DNA of 64,000 bases from Paradevosia shaoguanensis (GTDB lineage Bacteria > Pseudomonadota > Alphaproteobacteria > Rhizobiales > Devosiaceae), in contig NZ_CP068983.1 of assembly GCF_016801025.1 (NCBI RefSeq), positions 4,084,501 to 4,148,500 of the forward strand. The letters run 5' to 3'. Positions within the stretch are counted from its first letter, which is position 1. Every line of letters starts with the position of its first letter. The position numbers and the translations under genes were made by a program. Below, one piece after another: positions 30,101 through 39,035 of this stretch. Under the pieces are notes generated by a model. The model worked only from the letters and a program-made list of their open reading frames with translations, did not search any database and had not been told where the DNA came from.

Positions 30101-30531
30101 GCAAGGCAGGTCGTCCCTGCAAGGTGGCGTGGATGTAACCGGCACATCGGACCAAGTCAAGCGCTGAGAACGCGCTTTTTGAACTTCTTTTCACAGCCCG
30201 TTTTTTCCCCAAGGAAAACTCGCCGGGCGGCTGGCTTTCTTAACGAATGTCGGGAGCGAAAATCTCTGGAATCGGAAGTGCTTGCCTTGCTTCGCCCAAC
30301 CTGCTGGCGAGGGGCAATACCGGCCCAAACGAACGTCGGCGCAGGCCGACTACCCTCCAGCCTACGAAAGCCACTTCTGACCATAACTTGTTCTGATGGG
30401 ACACTGAGGACTAGCCTCCAATCCTCACTGCCGTTGGAGCGCCTCCCCCGCGTCTTCACCTCGCGCTCCGGTTCGATGACCCGCAGGCCCGCCGCCATTC
30501 CGCGACGGCCAGCTACGCTAGGAGGAATTTC
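30101..30531. other. Intergenic stretch without recognisable gene
   Basis: 430 bases between tRNA-Asp and the PEBP-like gene. It should hold the tRNA promoter (- strand) and the promoter of the downstream gene. A long - strand open frame across this stretch and the next gene is an antisense artefact. Confidence 0.5.
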
Positions 30532-31134
30532 ATGCGCCATCTGGCTCTCGCAGCTACGCTCTTTGCCGTCGCGTCGCTGTCCCCGCTCGCTCCGGCCCAG
30601 GCCCAACAGGCGGCCGCCGCGCGGCCACCGGCAATGGTGCTGACAATCCCTGCCTTCCCCGATGGCACGGACATACCACCACAATTCACGCAAGCCGGTG
30701 AGAACGTAGAGGCCGGTAAAGGCACCTCGCCGCAAATAAGCTGGGAGAACGTACCTGAGGGCACGCAGAGCTTCGTGCTCCACCTGCACGACATCGACGT
30801 CGCGCGCTCCAAGACGAGCGAAGACCAGTTGCACTGGCTGGTCTGGAACATCCCGGCTACCGCCACAGAACTCCCTGAAGGCGTCCCGGAAAACTCCCCG
30901 CTGGCCGATGGCAGCCTCCAGACAAGCGCCAGCGGTCCCTACTACCGAGGCCCGGGCGCGCCCGCGAGCGGTCCGCGCCACCACTATGTGTTCGAACTCT
31001 ATGCGCTCGACACCAAGCTTGACGTCACGTCCGGCGAAGACGGCTTCGCCGATCGCACGAAGGTCATGGAAGCCATGCAAGGCCACATTCTGGGAAAGGC
31101 GACTTATGTCGGGCTCTTCAAGCGCCCGTCATGA
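30532..31134 (+). CDS. YbhB/YbcL-family PEBP-like protein, exported
   Basis: This 200-residue protein of the phosphatidylethanolamine-binding-like family (Raf kinase inhibitor-like in eukaryotes) carries a signal peptide (MRHLALAATLFAVASLSPLA, cleavage near AQAQ), so it is periplasmic. Its fold is marked by GKGTSPQISWENVPEGTQSF, LHDIDVA, HWLVWNIP and YRGPGAPASGPRHHYVFELY, the ligand-pocket segments of the family. AGGAGGAA lies upstream of ATG 30532. The bacterial ligand is unknown. Confidence 0.9.
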   Translation: MRHLALAATLFAVASLSPLAPAQAQQAAAARPPAMVLTIPAFPDGTDIPPQFTQAGENVEAGKGTSPQISWENVPEGTQSFVLHLHDIDVARSKTSEDQLHWLVWNIPATATELPEGVPENSPLADGSLQTSASGPYYRGPGAPASGPRHHYVFELYALDTKLDVTSGEDGFADRTKVMEAMQGHILGKATYVGLFKRPS

Positions 31135-31152
31135 CGAGGCGCGAAGGAGGAC

Positions 31153-31228
31153 TGGTGGGCGATGACGGACTCGAACCGCCGACATCCTCGGTGTAAGCGA
31201 GGCGCTCTACCAACTGAGCTAATCGCCC
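31153..31228 (-). tRNA. tRNA-Val (TAC)
   Basis: The 76-base cloverleaf on the - strand starts GGGCGATTAGCTCAGTTGG, has anticodon loop CTTACAC (anticodon TAC), T-loop TTCGAGT, discriminator A and an encoded CCA. The acceptor stem GGGCGAT/ATCGCCC is perfect. It lies downstream of hupB on the same strand. Confidence 0.97.
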
Positions 31229-31346
31229 GGAAAATGGCGCAAGGCCGTTCCAGCGGGCTCTAACTAGGGGGTCGCTCGATGCCCGTCAATATGGGCGCTG
31301 CGTTTTGCCCAGCGGAACAGCCAGGTTGCGTACCCACGAAAAGCAA

Positions 31347-31376
31347 ATGGCCCCGGCACACAATGCTCGGGGCCAT
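31347..31376 (-). terminator. Terminator of hupB
   Basis: ATGGCCCCG...CGGGGCCAT is a 9-bp stem with a 12-base loop, followed on the - strand by TTGCTTTTCG. It lies 25 bases past the hupB stop. Confidence 0.75.
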
Positions 31377-31400
31377 GGCAAATCCGAAAGACGGACTTGA

Positions 31401-31676
31401 TTAGTTGATCGCGTCCTTCAGGCCCTTGCCGGGCTTGAACTTGGCCTGGTTGGAAGCCGGAATCTTGATCTCGGCGCCGGTAGCAGGATTGCGGCCCGTG
31501 GTGGCCTTGCGCTTGGAGACCGAGAACGTACCAAACCCGACCAACCGAACCTCATCGTTCGCCTTGAGCGAAGCGGTGATCGCGTCGAAGACCGCGTCGA
31601 CTGCAGCAGCAGCCTGAGCTTTGGTGATTTCGGCCTTCTCGGCGACAGCGCCGATCAGATCGTTTTTGTTCGACAT
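31401..31676 (-). CDS. hupB: DNA-binding protein HU
   Basis: This 91-residue histone-like protein bends and compacts DNA as a dimer. It shows the HU pattern: MSNKNDLIGAVAEKAEITKA, then VRLVGFGTFSV and the arm signature RNPATGAEIKIPAS with the intercalating Pro. GAGGAAATGCT precedes the ATG. In many relatives hupB directly follows lon; here four genes intervene. Confidence 0.96.
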   Translation of the reverse strand: MSNKNDLIGAVAEKAEITKAQAAAAVDAVFDAITASLKANDEVRLVGFGTFSVSKRKATTGRNPATGAEIKIPASNQAKFKPGKGLKDAIN

Positions 31677-31834
31677 AGCATTTCCTCACAGTGAAATTGC
31701 TCGCCTTCGCTGGCGAACCAAGACGCGGCCACATTTTTGCGATTCTGAGCGAAACGCAAGGTTTTCCGGGCGTTTCGGCCCGTTCTGCCGCGCAATCCTG
31801 TTAATGGAGCGGAAAAATGCGCCCCGCAAGGTCC

Positions 31835-32470
31835 TCAATGGACTTGCCCACCGGCAATTGCGGCCTGCGCAAGCCCGGAAACCAAGGCTTTGGCCGCCTC
31901 CGCGCTTCGCTCGCCATTGGCGAGAGTCGCGTAGAACGGCATGCTCGACAGCGCGAAGAGAATATCCACCAGATCGCTCTCCTTATCCCGCGCCAACCGC
32001 CCTTCTTCCACCAGCCGACCAGCCAGCACGCCGAAAATATGCCGCCGTCGTTCATTGCGCGCACGCATCGCCTCGACGAATTCCGGATCCGCAGCTCCCG
32101 TAACGACAAGGCCTCCCAGCCCACGATGATCTGACGCCCAGAAATCGCAGAAGATCGAAATCACCATCATGATTGCAGCCTCCGCGTCGGGCTGCGCCAT
32201 GGCCCGCGCAACACGCTGTAGCCCGGCCTCGGCCGCCCGACTGTCGAACACGGCCTCCAGCAATCCCCGGCGCGATCCGAAGCGGTTGTGCACGGTCAAC
32301 CGCGTCACCCCCGCTTCCTTGGCCACGGCCTCAAGCGAAAACGGCTCCCCGCCTTCGGCAACGCGCTGCAGCACCACAAAGGCCGCCTCGACGATACGCG
32401 CATCGTTTGCCTCGCTCGCCGCTGCGCGCTTGGCGCTCACATAACGCCGCTTCGGGCCGTCGCTTGACAT
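31835..32470 (-). CDS. TetR-family transcriptional regulator
   Basis: This 211-residue repressor has an N-terminal helix-turn-helix (IVEAAFVVLQRVAEG, then FSLEAVAKEAGVTRLTVHNR and FGSRRGLLEAVF) and an all-helical ligand domain without assignable specificity. It is divergent from a membrane-protein/SDR pair with 58 bases between the starts, and its likely operator lies in that gap. The gene occupies the interval between hupB and lon, away from its neighbours in function. Confidence 0.88.
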   Translation of the reverse strand: MSSDGPKRRYVSAKRAAASEANDARIVEAAFVVLQRVAEGGEPFSLEAVAKEAGVTRLTVHNRFGSRRGLLEAVFDSRAAEAGLQRVARAMAQPDAEAAIMMVISIFCDFWASDHRGLGGLVVTGAADPEFVEAMRARNERRRHIFGVLAGRLVEEGRLARDKESDLVDILFALSSMPFYATLANGERSAEAAKALVSGLAQAAIAGGQVH

Positions 32471-32480
32471 GCAAATTACC

Positions 32481-32495
32481 TATACTATCTGTATA
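32481..32495. promoter_or_regulatory. Candidate TetR operator
   Basis: TATAC-TATCT-GTATA is a 5-bp perfect inverted repeat in the 58-base gap between the TetR gene and its divergent partner. A TTGACA hexamer stands at 32464-32469, but no well-spaced -10 is evident. Confidence 0.45.
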
Positions 32496-32528
32496 TTCAA
32501 TTCAACCGGCAGCCCAAAGGAGCCCGCC

Positions 32529-32909
32529 ATGGATTACCTCGTAGCATTTGCGCTCGTCGCGCACATAGCCGCCGCCATTTTCTGGGCCGGCACCACGATG
32601 GTGCAGGCGCGGATCGGCAACGATCATGCGCTGGAGCTTTTCCGCCCGCAAATGGGCGCCGCGACAGTCACCGTCATTGCCGGTGTTATCCTGTGGTGGG
32701 CCTATCACTCGGGAATTTTCTATGCGCCCGAGTTATCCCTAGCCATCGGCGCCCTGACCGCGATCGTAGCCGGCATCCTGCAGATCTTCGCCTATCGCGC
32801 CCTGAAGGCCGGACAAGGCGGTTTCTTCGGCGGCGTCGGTGTTCGTCGCGCCTCGGCGGCGCTCATGGGAATCGCCATTCTCGGCATGGCGCTTTCGCGG
32901 GTGCTGTGA
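32529..32909 (+). CDS. Small four-helix membrane protein
   Basis: This 126-residue protein has four hydrophobic helices starting MDYLVAFALVAHIAAAIFWA, a pattern resembling CopD-like or DUF2269-type membrane proteins with an N-terminal His in the first helix. The function is unknown. AAAGGAG lies before ATG 32529; the longer open frame upstream runs through the operator. Its stop overlaps the SDR start (TGATG), so the two are co-translated and probably controlled by the divergent TetR protein. Confidence 0.75.
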   Translation: MDYLVAFALVAHIAAAIFWAGTTMVQARIGNDHALELFRPQMGAATVTVIAGVILWWAYHSGIFYAPELSLAIGALTAIVAGILQIFAYRALKAGQGGFFGGVGVRRASAALMGIAILGMALSRVL

Positions 32910-33682
32910 TGATCGCGATCCCCACCTACCCCGACCTCGCCGGCAAGACCGCGTTCATCACCGGAGCGTCCGGCGGCATAGGCGCCGAGACCGCGCGCTG
33001 GCTGGCCCATAACGGCGTGCGCCTGGCCCTCAACGGTCGCGACCAGGCCAAGCTGAACACGCTTGCCGACGAATTGACAGCCGCAGGCGCGACAGCCCTG
33101 CCCGTCCAGGCAGACAACACCGACGCCAGCGCCCTCGAGCAGGCCCGCTATATCGCGGAAGAAGAATTCGGCGACATCGACCTGCTGTTCGCTTTCGCGG
33201 GCGGCGGAACAGCGCGGCCCGCGCCCGTCGAACAGACCGAGGAAGCGGATTGGCGCTCCGCAATCGACCACAACCTCACCGCCACCTTCCTCGCCATCAA
33301 GACTTTCCTGCCGGCGATGAAGGAGCGCAGGGCCGGTGCCATTGTCACGATGGCGTCGACCGCTGGCCGCGGTCCGTCGCAGGCGTCTCCTGCATATGGT
33401 GCCGCCAAGGCGGGAATCATCCTTCTTACCCAGGACGTCGCCAGCGAAGTCGGGCCGGACGGTGTCCGGGTCAATTGCATCTCGCCCTCCGCAATCCTCA
33501 CCGATCGCACCGCGGCCAACATGCCTGAACTGGTGCAGAAGCAGGTGGCGGCCAGCCACCCGCTGCGCCGGATCGGATTGCCCGAGGACGTCGCAGCCGC
33601 CGCCCTCTTCCTTGCCTCATCGAGCGCCGGCTGGATCACGGGCGCAACGCTCGACGTGGCCGGCGGCCGCATGATGCACTAA
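32909..33682 (+). CDS. Short-chain dehydrogenase/reductase (SDR)
   Basis: This 257-residue classical SDR has the cofactor motif TGASGGIG (residues 18-25), NGRD after the second strand suggesting NADP preference, AGGG replacing the usual NNAG, and the catalytic Ser/Tyr/Lys set in MASTAGRG...YGAAK. The C-terminal WITGATLDVAGGRM ending is typical of the FabG-like group. The substrate is unknown. It is the second gene of a two-gene unit divergent from TetR, and its stop overlaps the stop of the convergent MFS gene. Confidence 0.9.
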   Translation: MIAIPTYPDLAGKTAFITGASGGIGAETARWLAHNGVRLALNGRDQAKLNTLADELTAAGATALPVQADNTDASALEQARYIAEEEFGDIDLLFAFAGGGTARPAPVEQTEEADWRSAIDHNLTATFLAIKTFLPAMKERRAGAIVTMASTAGRGPSQASPAYGAAKAGIILLTQDVASEVGPDGVRVNCISPSAILTDRTAANMPELVQKQVAASHPLRRIGLPEDVAAAALFLASSSAGWITGATLDVAGGRMMH

Positions 33683-34869
33683 GCGGCTGGAGCCTCCTGC
33701 TTTGGCGCCCGGATCGAGAGAATGACGGGCAGGCAGCAGAGATAGATGATGACCGTGACGATCCACACCGTTCCCAACCACGTGTCACGGGTGGCGAAGT
33801 AAATGCCCGAATAGAAGAGCGGTCCGAAGATCGAGGCGATGCTGACCATGCTGGCCAGCACGCCCTGCAACTGCCCCTGCTTGTCCTCGCCCACCTGACG
33901 GGTCAGTAGGGATTGCAACGCCGGAATGCCCACACCACCGAGTGCAAAGAGCGGCGCGAGGGCGAAGAGTATCCAGCCATGCGTTGCAAAGGCCAGGATC
34001 AGGCAGGCCGTGGTCTCGAAGGCCATGCCGATGATAAGCGCCCGCTGTTCGCCGAACTTCGTCGCGACAGGCCCCGTGAGAAACGCCTGCGCGCCGGCGT
34101 GGAACACGCCGAAACTCGCGAGCGACAAACCCACCAGCATCGGCGAGAAATCGAACCGGTCCTCCGAGAACAGCACCCAGACTGTGCCGTAGACCTGGCC
34201 GAGGAAGTTGAAAGCCAGCCAAAGCCCGACCAGCGGCAGCAGCATGCGGAAGCTCAGTGCCCAATAGATCGACTTGAAGGGGTTGAGCTCGGCCAGGTTC
34301 AGCGGCTTACGTTCGCCCGGTCGCGATTCCGGAAGCAGGAACAGCGCCAGCGCGAAGTTGACGGCATTGAAGACTGCCGCCAGCAGGAACGGCGCACGGA
34401 TCCAGTATTCGCCCAGCAGCCCACCGATCACGGGCCCCAGGATGAAGCCGATGCCGAAGCAGGCATTGAGGTAGCCAAACCGCTGTGCCCTCGTTTCCTC
34501 AGGGGAGATGTCGGCGATGTAGGCGGTCGCCACGGCAATATTGGCGCTGGTGATGCCGGCAATGGCACGACCGAGAACCAGCATCCAGAGCTGCGGCGCA
34601 AAAGCCAGAACCAGGTAATCGACGGCAGCACCGGCTAACGACACCAGCAGCACGGGCCTCCGGCCAAACCGGTCGCTGAGCATGCCCAGCACCGGTGCGA
34701 AGACGAACTGCATCAAGGCATAGAGCGAGAGAAAGCCGCCATAGAGCACGGCGATATTGCTCTCATGGGCAACCTCGCGCAGCAATTCGGGCAGAATCGG
34801 AAAGACCAGACCAATGCCCACTGAATCCAGCGTCACGGCCACGAGAATGACGAGTAGTCCCTTAGGCAT
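33679..34869 (-). CDS. TetA-like MFS efflux transporter (TCR/Tet family)
   Basis: This 396-residue twelve-helix antiporter of the DHA1 group most resembles TetA-type tetracycline/H+ exporters. Features: LDSVGIGLVFPILPELLRE in helix 1, motif A GMLSDRFGRRPVLL in loop 2-3, GRAIAGITSANIAVATAYIA in helix 4 and GPVIGGLLG (motif C) in helix 5. Tetracycline itself as substrate is not established; many chromosomal members have other roles. GAGGATAATC lies before the ATG. No tetR-type gene is divergent from it; the nearby TetR gene sits at the far side of the SDR unit. Confidence 0.85.
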   Translation of the reverse strand: MPKGLLVILVAVTLDSVGIGLVFPILPELLREVAHESNIAVLYGGFLSLYALMQFVFAPVLGMLSDRFGRRPVLLVSLAGAAVDYLVLAFAPQLWMLVLGRAIAGITSANIAVATAYIADISPEETRAQRFGYLNACFGIGFILGPVIGGLLGEYWIRAPFLLAAVFNAVNFALALFLLPESRPGERKPLNLAELNPFKSIYWALSFRMLLPLVGLWLAFNFLGQVYGTVWVLFSEDRFDFSPMLVGLSLASFGVFHAGAQAFLTGPVATKFGEQRALIIGMAFETTACLILAFATHGWILFALAPLFALGGVGIPALQSLLTRQVGEDKQGQLQGVLASMVSIASIFGPLFYSGIYFATRDTWLGTVWIVTVIIYLCCLPVILSIRAPKQEAPAA

Positions 34870-35133
34870 GATTATCCTCGCCTGCGGATTTGTTCCGCCT
34901 TTGTTCTGTGAAGGGGTAGCAGCAGGTCGCCGCTCTTGGCAACACTGTGCGATGAAAGTGGTGGATGTTCAGGCCCGAACGCGGGCACCTTGGCGCAGGC
35001 TCTCGCCGAAATCATCCAGCCCCTTGGCAGAAAAACCCGCCCAGCCCCACTTGTTTTTGCTCTCGGCTTCAAGGAGGTCCGGGCGGGAACGCGGGTACTA
35101 TTCTGCAAGCGCAAGCTGCGTGCCGCACAAACG
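34870..35133. other. Intergenic stretch without recognisable gene
   Basis: The gap between the start of the - strand MFS gene and the lon terminator holds only short open frames lacking ribosome sites. The MFS promoter must lie at its left end. Confidence 0.5.
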
Positions 35134-35158
35134 AAAACGGCGCCCTGAGGCGCCGTTT
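35134..35158 (-). terminator. Terminator of lon
   Basis: AAACGGCGCC-TCAG-GGCGCCGTTTT on the - strand is a 10-bp stem followed by TTTTCGTTT. It lies 24 bases past the lon stop. Confidence 0.85.
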
Positions 35159-35181
35159 CCTTATTTGCTTGTCGCTTTGGC

Positions 35182-37614
35182 TTAGTGGAGACCGGCCTCG
35201 GCCTCGCCAGCGCTGTCGTTGGCCTCTGCCGCGATCGGCGCCTCCACCTTCTCCTCGAAGGTCCATTCGATCGGCTCGGGCTGGCGAACCAATGCGTGCT
35301 TGATCACCTGGTCCATCCGGCTGACCGGGATGATTTCCATCCCCTTGGTCACGATCTCCGGGATTTCCTGGAGGTCGCGGACGTTCTCTTCCGGGATCAG
35401 CACTGTCTTGATGCCGCCACGCAGCGCCGCAAGGAGCTTTTCCTTGAGGCCGCCGATCGGCAGGACCCGGCCGCGCAGGGTGATTTCACCCGTCATGGCC
35501 ACATCGTGACGCACCGGAATTCCGGTCATCACCGAGACGATGGCAGTCGCCATGCCGATACCGGCCGACGGACCATCCTTGGGCGTCGCGCCTTCCGGCA
35601 CGTGCACGTGGATGTCCCGCTTGTCGAACATCGGCGGCTCGATGCCGAAGTCGATCGAACGCGAGCGAACATAGGCCATCGCGGCGGTGATGGATTCCTT
35701 CATCACTTCCTTGAGGTTGCCCGTCACCGTCATGCGGCCCTTGCCCGGGGTCATCACGCCTTCGATGGTCAGCAATTCGCCACCCACCGGAGTCCATGCC
35801 AGCCCCGTCACCAGGCCCACAGCCGGTTCCGCTTCGATCTCGCCGTGACGGAAGATCTGCGGCCCGAGATACTTTTCGAGCAGCTCGTCGTCGATCACGA
35901 CCTTCTTGGTCTTGCCCGTCAGGATGTCGCGAACGGCCTTGCGCATGAGCTTGGAGATCTCACGCTTGAGCGTACGCACACCGGCTTCGCGGGTGTACTT
36001 CTGGATCAGCGCGGTCAGCTGAGCATCGGGGAGCTCGAACTCCTCGGGGCGCAGCCCGTTCTCGGCCAGCGTCTCGGGAATGAGGTGCTGAAGGGCGATT
36101 TCCTTCTTTTCCTCTTCCGTGTAGCCGGAGAGACGGATGATCTCCATGCGGTCCATCAGCGGACCCGGAATGTTGAGCGTGTTCGACGTGGTGACGAACA
36201 TCACATCCGAAAGGTCGTAGTCGACTTCCAGGTAGTGGTCGTTGAACGTCGCGTTCTGTTCCGGATCGAGCACTTCGAGCAAAGCCGAAGACGGATCACC
36301 GCGGAAGTCCTGGCCCATCTTGTCGATTTCATCGAGCAGGAAGAGCGGATTGGACTTGCCGGCCTTGCGCAGCGACTGGATCACCTTGCCCGGCATGGAG
36401 CCGATATAGGTGCGCCTGTGGCCACGGATCTCGGCTTCGTCGCGGACGCCGCCGAGCGACATGCGCACGAACTCGCGGCCCGTTGCCTTGGCGATCGACT
36501 TGCCCAGCGAGGTCTTGCCGACGCCCGGAGGACCGACGAGGCACAGGATCGGGCCCTTGAGCTTACCCGTGCGGCTCTGCACCGCCAGGTACTCGAGGAT
36601 ACGTTCCTTGACCTTTTCCAGGCCATAGTGATCGGCGTCGAGCACTTCCTCGGCCAGGTTGAGATCGCGCTTGACCTTGGACTTCTTGCCCCATGGGAGG
36701 CTGAGCATCCAGTCGAGATAATTCCGCACGACCGTGGCTTCGGCCGACATCGGGCTCATCTGCTTGAGCTTCTTGACCTCGGCATTGGCCTTGTCGCGAG
36801 CCTCCTTGGAGAGCTTGGTCTTCTTGATGCGCTCTTCGAGCTCGGTGAGCTCGTTCGAGCCTTCCTCGCCGTCGCCCAGCTCGCGCTGGATCGCCTTCAT
36901 CTGCTCGTTGAGATAGTACTCGCGCTGGGTCTTCTCCATCTGCCGCTTGACGCGGGAGCGGATGCGCTTTTCCACCTGCAGGACGCCGATTTCGCCTTCC
37001 ATCAGGCCCAGGATCTTCTGGAGCCGCTCGGCAACCGAAACCGTGGCGAGAAGGTCTTCCTTCTCGGCGATCTTGATCACCAGATGCGAGGCAATGGTAT
37101 CGGCCAGCTTGGAATGGTTCTCGATCTGCCCGACGGCAGTGACCACTTCAGCGGAAATCTTCTTGTTGAGCTTGACGTAGTTCTCGAACTCCGTCTGGGC
37201 CGAGCGCGCCAGCGCTTCGACTTCGACCGGATCGGAAACCGGCTCGGCGAGCGAGGTCGCTTCGGCTTCGAAATAATCGACCGTCTGAAGATACCGGTCG
37301 ATGGTGGCGCGGTTCAGGCCCTCAACGAGCACCTTGACCGTCCCGTCCGGCAGCTTGAGGAGCTGCAGCACGGAAGCGATGGTACCGGTCGAATAGATCT
37401 GGTCCGGCGACGGATCGTCGTCCTGGGCATTCTTCTGCGTCACAACAAGAATGTGCTTGTCGTCGCGCATGACTTCCTCGAGGGCCTTAACCGATTTCTC
37501 GCGGCCCACGAAAAGCGGAACGATCATGCCAGGGAATACAACGATGTCGCGCAGGGGCAGCACCGGGTAAACCCGGTCGCGGCTGAACTCGGCGCCTGTG
37601 GTGACATCCGTCAT
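35182..37614 (-). CDS. lon: ATP-dependent protease Lon
   Basis: Lon (810 residues) degrades misfolded and regulatory proteins in the cytoplasm as a hexamer. It has an N-terminal substrate-binding domain ([20 protein letters not shown]), an AAA+ domain with Walker [10 protein letters not shown] (about 363) and Walker [11 protein letters not shown], and a protease domain with the catalytic Ser in [10 protein letters not shown] (about 681) and Lys in the [10 protein letters not shown] region. A short charged tail follows. GGAAAGG precedes the ATG. An RpoH-type promoter is visible upstream. Confidence 0.98.
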   Translation of the reverse strand: MTDVTTGAEFSRDRVYPVLPLRDIVVFPGMIVPLFVGREKSVKALEEVMRDDKHILVVTQKNAQDDDPSPDQIYSTGTIASVLQLLKLPDGTVKVLVEGLNRATIDRYLQTVDYFEAEATSLAEPVSDPVEVEALARSAQTEFENYVKLNKKISAEVVTAVGQIENHSKLADTIASHLVIKIAEKEDLLATVSVAERLQKILGLMEGEIGVLQVEKRIRSRVKRQMEKTQREYYLNEQMKAIQRELGDGEEGSNELTELEERIKKTKLSKEARDKANAEVKKLKQMSPMSAEATVVRNYLDWMLSLPWGKKSKVKRDLNLAEEVLDADHYGLEKVKERILEYLAVQSRTGKLKGPILCLVGPPGVGKTSLGKSIAKATGREFVRMSLGGVRDEAEIRGHRRTYIGSMPGKVIQSLRKAGKSNPLFLLDEIDKMGQDFRGDPSSALLEVLDPEQNATFNDHYLEVDYDLSDVMFVTTSNTLNIPGPLMDRMEIIRLSGYTEEEKKEIALQHLIPETLAENGLRPEEFELPDAQLTALIQKYTREAGVRTLKREISKLMRKAVRDILTGKTKKVVIDDELLEKYLGPQIFRHGEIEAEPAVGLVTGLAWTPVGGELLTIEGVMTPGKGRMTVTGNLKEVMKESITAAMAYVRSRSIDFGIEPPMFDKRDIHVHVPEGATPKDGPSAGIGMATAIVSVMTGIPVRHDVAMTGEITLRGRVLPIGGLKEKLLAALRGGIKTVLIPEENVRDLQEIPEIVTKGMEIIPVSRMDQVIKHALVRQPEPIEWTFEEKVEAPIAAEANDSAGEAEAGLH

Positions 37615-37722
37615 GTTTTATCCTTTCCAGGGCACGTTGAAAGGGAGGAGTCTTGGCTTAACGCGCCCGTAGCAACCAGGCAAACGCTCCCAACTGAGCC
37701 GTTCGGCTGATTCTGTTTCCTT

Positions 37723-37750
37723 AAATAGGGTGATCCGAACAGGAAGCAAG
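37723..37750 (-). promoter_or_regulatory. RpoH (heat-shock) type promoter of lon
   Basis: On the - strand, CTTGCT (37750-37745) and CTATTT (37728-37723) are separated by 16 bases, close to the alphaproteobacterial RpoH pattern CTTG...CTATAT. It lies about 110 bases before the lon ATG. The assignment is by pattern only. Confidence 0.4.
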
Positions 37751-37809
37751 TCAACCGCAGGAGGAAGATAGTGATTAACACCCTTGCGGATTTGATCGGT
37801 CTGGGCCGA

Positions 37810-38958
37810 TCAGCTCAAACCGCCCGGCTCTCCGGCCTTCTGGCCGATATAATGCGCGCGCGGGCGGATGAGCTCACCCCGCTCGATCTGCTCGAGCGCA
37901 TGGGCCAGCCAGCCCACGCAGCGCGCCATGGCGAAGATGAGGATCGGCGCCCGCTCCGGCAGGCCATGGGCCGCCGTCAGCGCCGCCATCGCAAAATCCA
38001 CGTTGGGCTTCTCGCCTACGATCCGCTCTCCGGCCTCCCGTAGCGCCGCGAAGGCCGGCGGCAGCTCGAACGCCGCCATCAGCGCAGCGGCGCGGATGTC
38101 GCCATTCGGGTAAAGCCGGTGCCCGAAGGTCGGCAGCGGCCGGCCCTGCCCCAGCCAGTTGCGCACCGCCGCCTCGGCCCCATCCCGCTCGACCAGTTCC
38201 ATCAGCGCCGCCACACCGGCCCAGGCGCCGCCATGCAGCGGGCCGGTAAGCGCTCCCAGCCCCGCCAGCGCCGCCGCCGACAGCGCCGATCCCGTCGAAA
38301 TCGCCACGCGCGCCGCAAAGGCGGAAGCGTTGAGCTCGTGGTCGGCCAGCAGCACCATCGCCCGCCGGATGACATCGGCGGCCTCGGGCCGTCCCCAAGC
38401 TGCCGCCGCGCGCTCGTGCACCGACCCCTCCGAGCCTCCCGCGATCGCAGAAATCATCGTCGCCGCCACCGATTGCGCCTCGCGCCGCAGCACTTGCGGA
38501 CCGCGCCCGAGCGAAGGCAGGTCGTGCGCCGCCCGTCGCCCCAGCGCCACGAAGGCGCGCTCCAGCGGCTCGCCATCGCCCGACGCCTCGCCCGCCAGCC
38601 GCACCGGCCCCGTCTGCCAGAGCAGCGCGGCAACGTCCTCAAGCGTCGCCGTCTCTGAAAGCCGCACGGCGTCCACGCCGCGATAGAACAAACGTCCGTG
38701 CTCGACCGTCGACAGCGTCGTCTTGAGGATCGGTTCGCCCCAGCGAATGGCATCGCTGGCGACGCTCTCGGCCCTGCGCCGTCCCGGCGACCGATCCGCC
38801 AGCCGCCGCACATCGTCGCCCGAATAGAGGCTGCGGCGCGGGTCGTCAGGGTCTTTCTTGGCCCGGATGCGGCCCCGGCTCACATTGGCATAGAGCGTCT
38901 GCAGCTGCGTGCCGAGTACGGCGAGAGCTTCTGCGGAAGTGAGCCAGTCGGCGGACAA
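37810..38958 (-). CDS. Citrate-synthase homologue with N-terminal DNA-binding domain
   Basis: The protein has about 382 residues. The first 60 form a MerR/excisionase-type helix-turn-helix (ADWLTSAEALAVLGTQLQTL, then RGRIRAKKD). The rest is a citrate-synthase fold keeping the catalytic residues: His in GPLHGGAW (about 241), His in FGHRLYP (about 281) and Asp in NVDFA (about 317). No ATG is in frame; TTG 38958 with AAAGGA upstream is the best start. It is divergent from a second citrate-synthase homologue across a perfect palindrome. It could be an enzyme, a metabolite-sensing repressor, or both. Confidence 0.85.
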   Translation of the reverse strand: MSADWLTSAEALAVLGTQLQTLYANVSRGRIRAKKDPDDPRRSLYSGDDVRRLADRSPGRRRAESVASDAIRWGEPILKTTLSTVEHGRLFYRGVDAVRLSETATLEDVAALLWQTGPVRLAGEASGDGEPLERAFVALGRRAAHDLPSLGRGPQVLRREAQSVAATMISAIAGGSEGSVHERAAAAWGRPEAADVIRRAMVLLADHELNASAFAARVAISTGSALSAAALAGLGALTGPLHGGAWAGVAALMELVERDGAEAAVRNWLGQGRPLPTFGHRLYPNGDIRAAALMAAFELPPAFAALREAGERIVGEKPNVDFAMAALTAAHGLPERAPILIFAMARCVGWLAHALEQIERGELIRPRAHYIGQKAGEPGGLS

Positions 38959-38962
38959 GACA

Positions 38963-38995
38963 TTGATCCTTTCGATCAAGATTGACGTCAATCTT
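38963..38995. promoter_or_regulatory. Adjacent palindromes between divergent citrate-synthase genes
   Basis: The perfect 18-bp palindrome AAGATTGACGTCAATCTT (38978-38995) carries TTGAC on both strands. It abuts the inverted repeat TTGATC-CTTTC-GATCAA (38963-38979), which on the - strand RNA would place the AAAGGA ribosome site of the left gene in a hairpin. The first is a likely operator for the DNA-binding citrate-synthase homologue. Confidence 0.6.
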
Positions 38996-39035
38996 AGCCA
39001 CCCTACCTTCTCCTGCAAAGCCAAGGAGAAAACCG

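Noticed and set aside
30157-31086. A 309-residue - strand frame next to tRNA-Asp
   Set aside because: It is antisense to the PEBP-like gene, which has a signal peptide, ribosome site and family motifs.
35185-37710. An 841-residue open frame opposite lon
   Set aside because: It mirrors the lon codons exactly, is His/Asp/Leu-rich without family features, and lon is certain. GC-rich codon bias keeps the opposite frame open.
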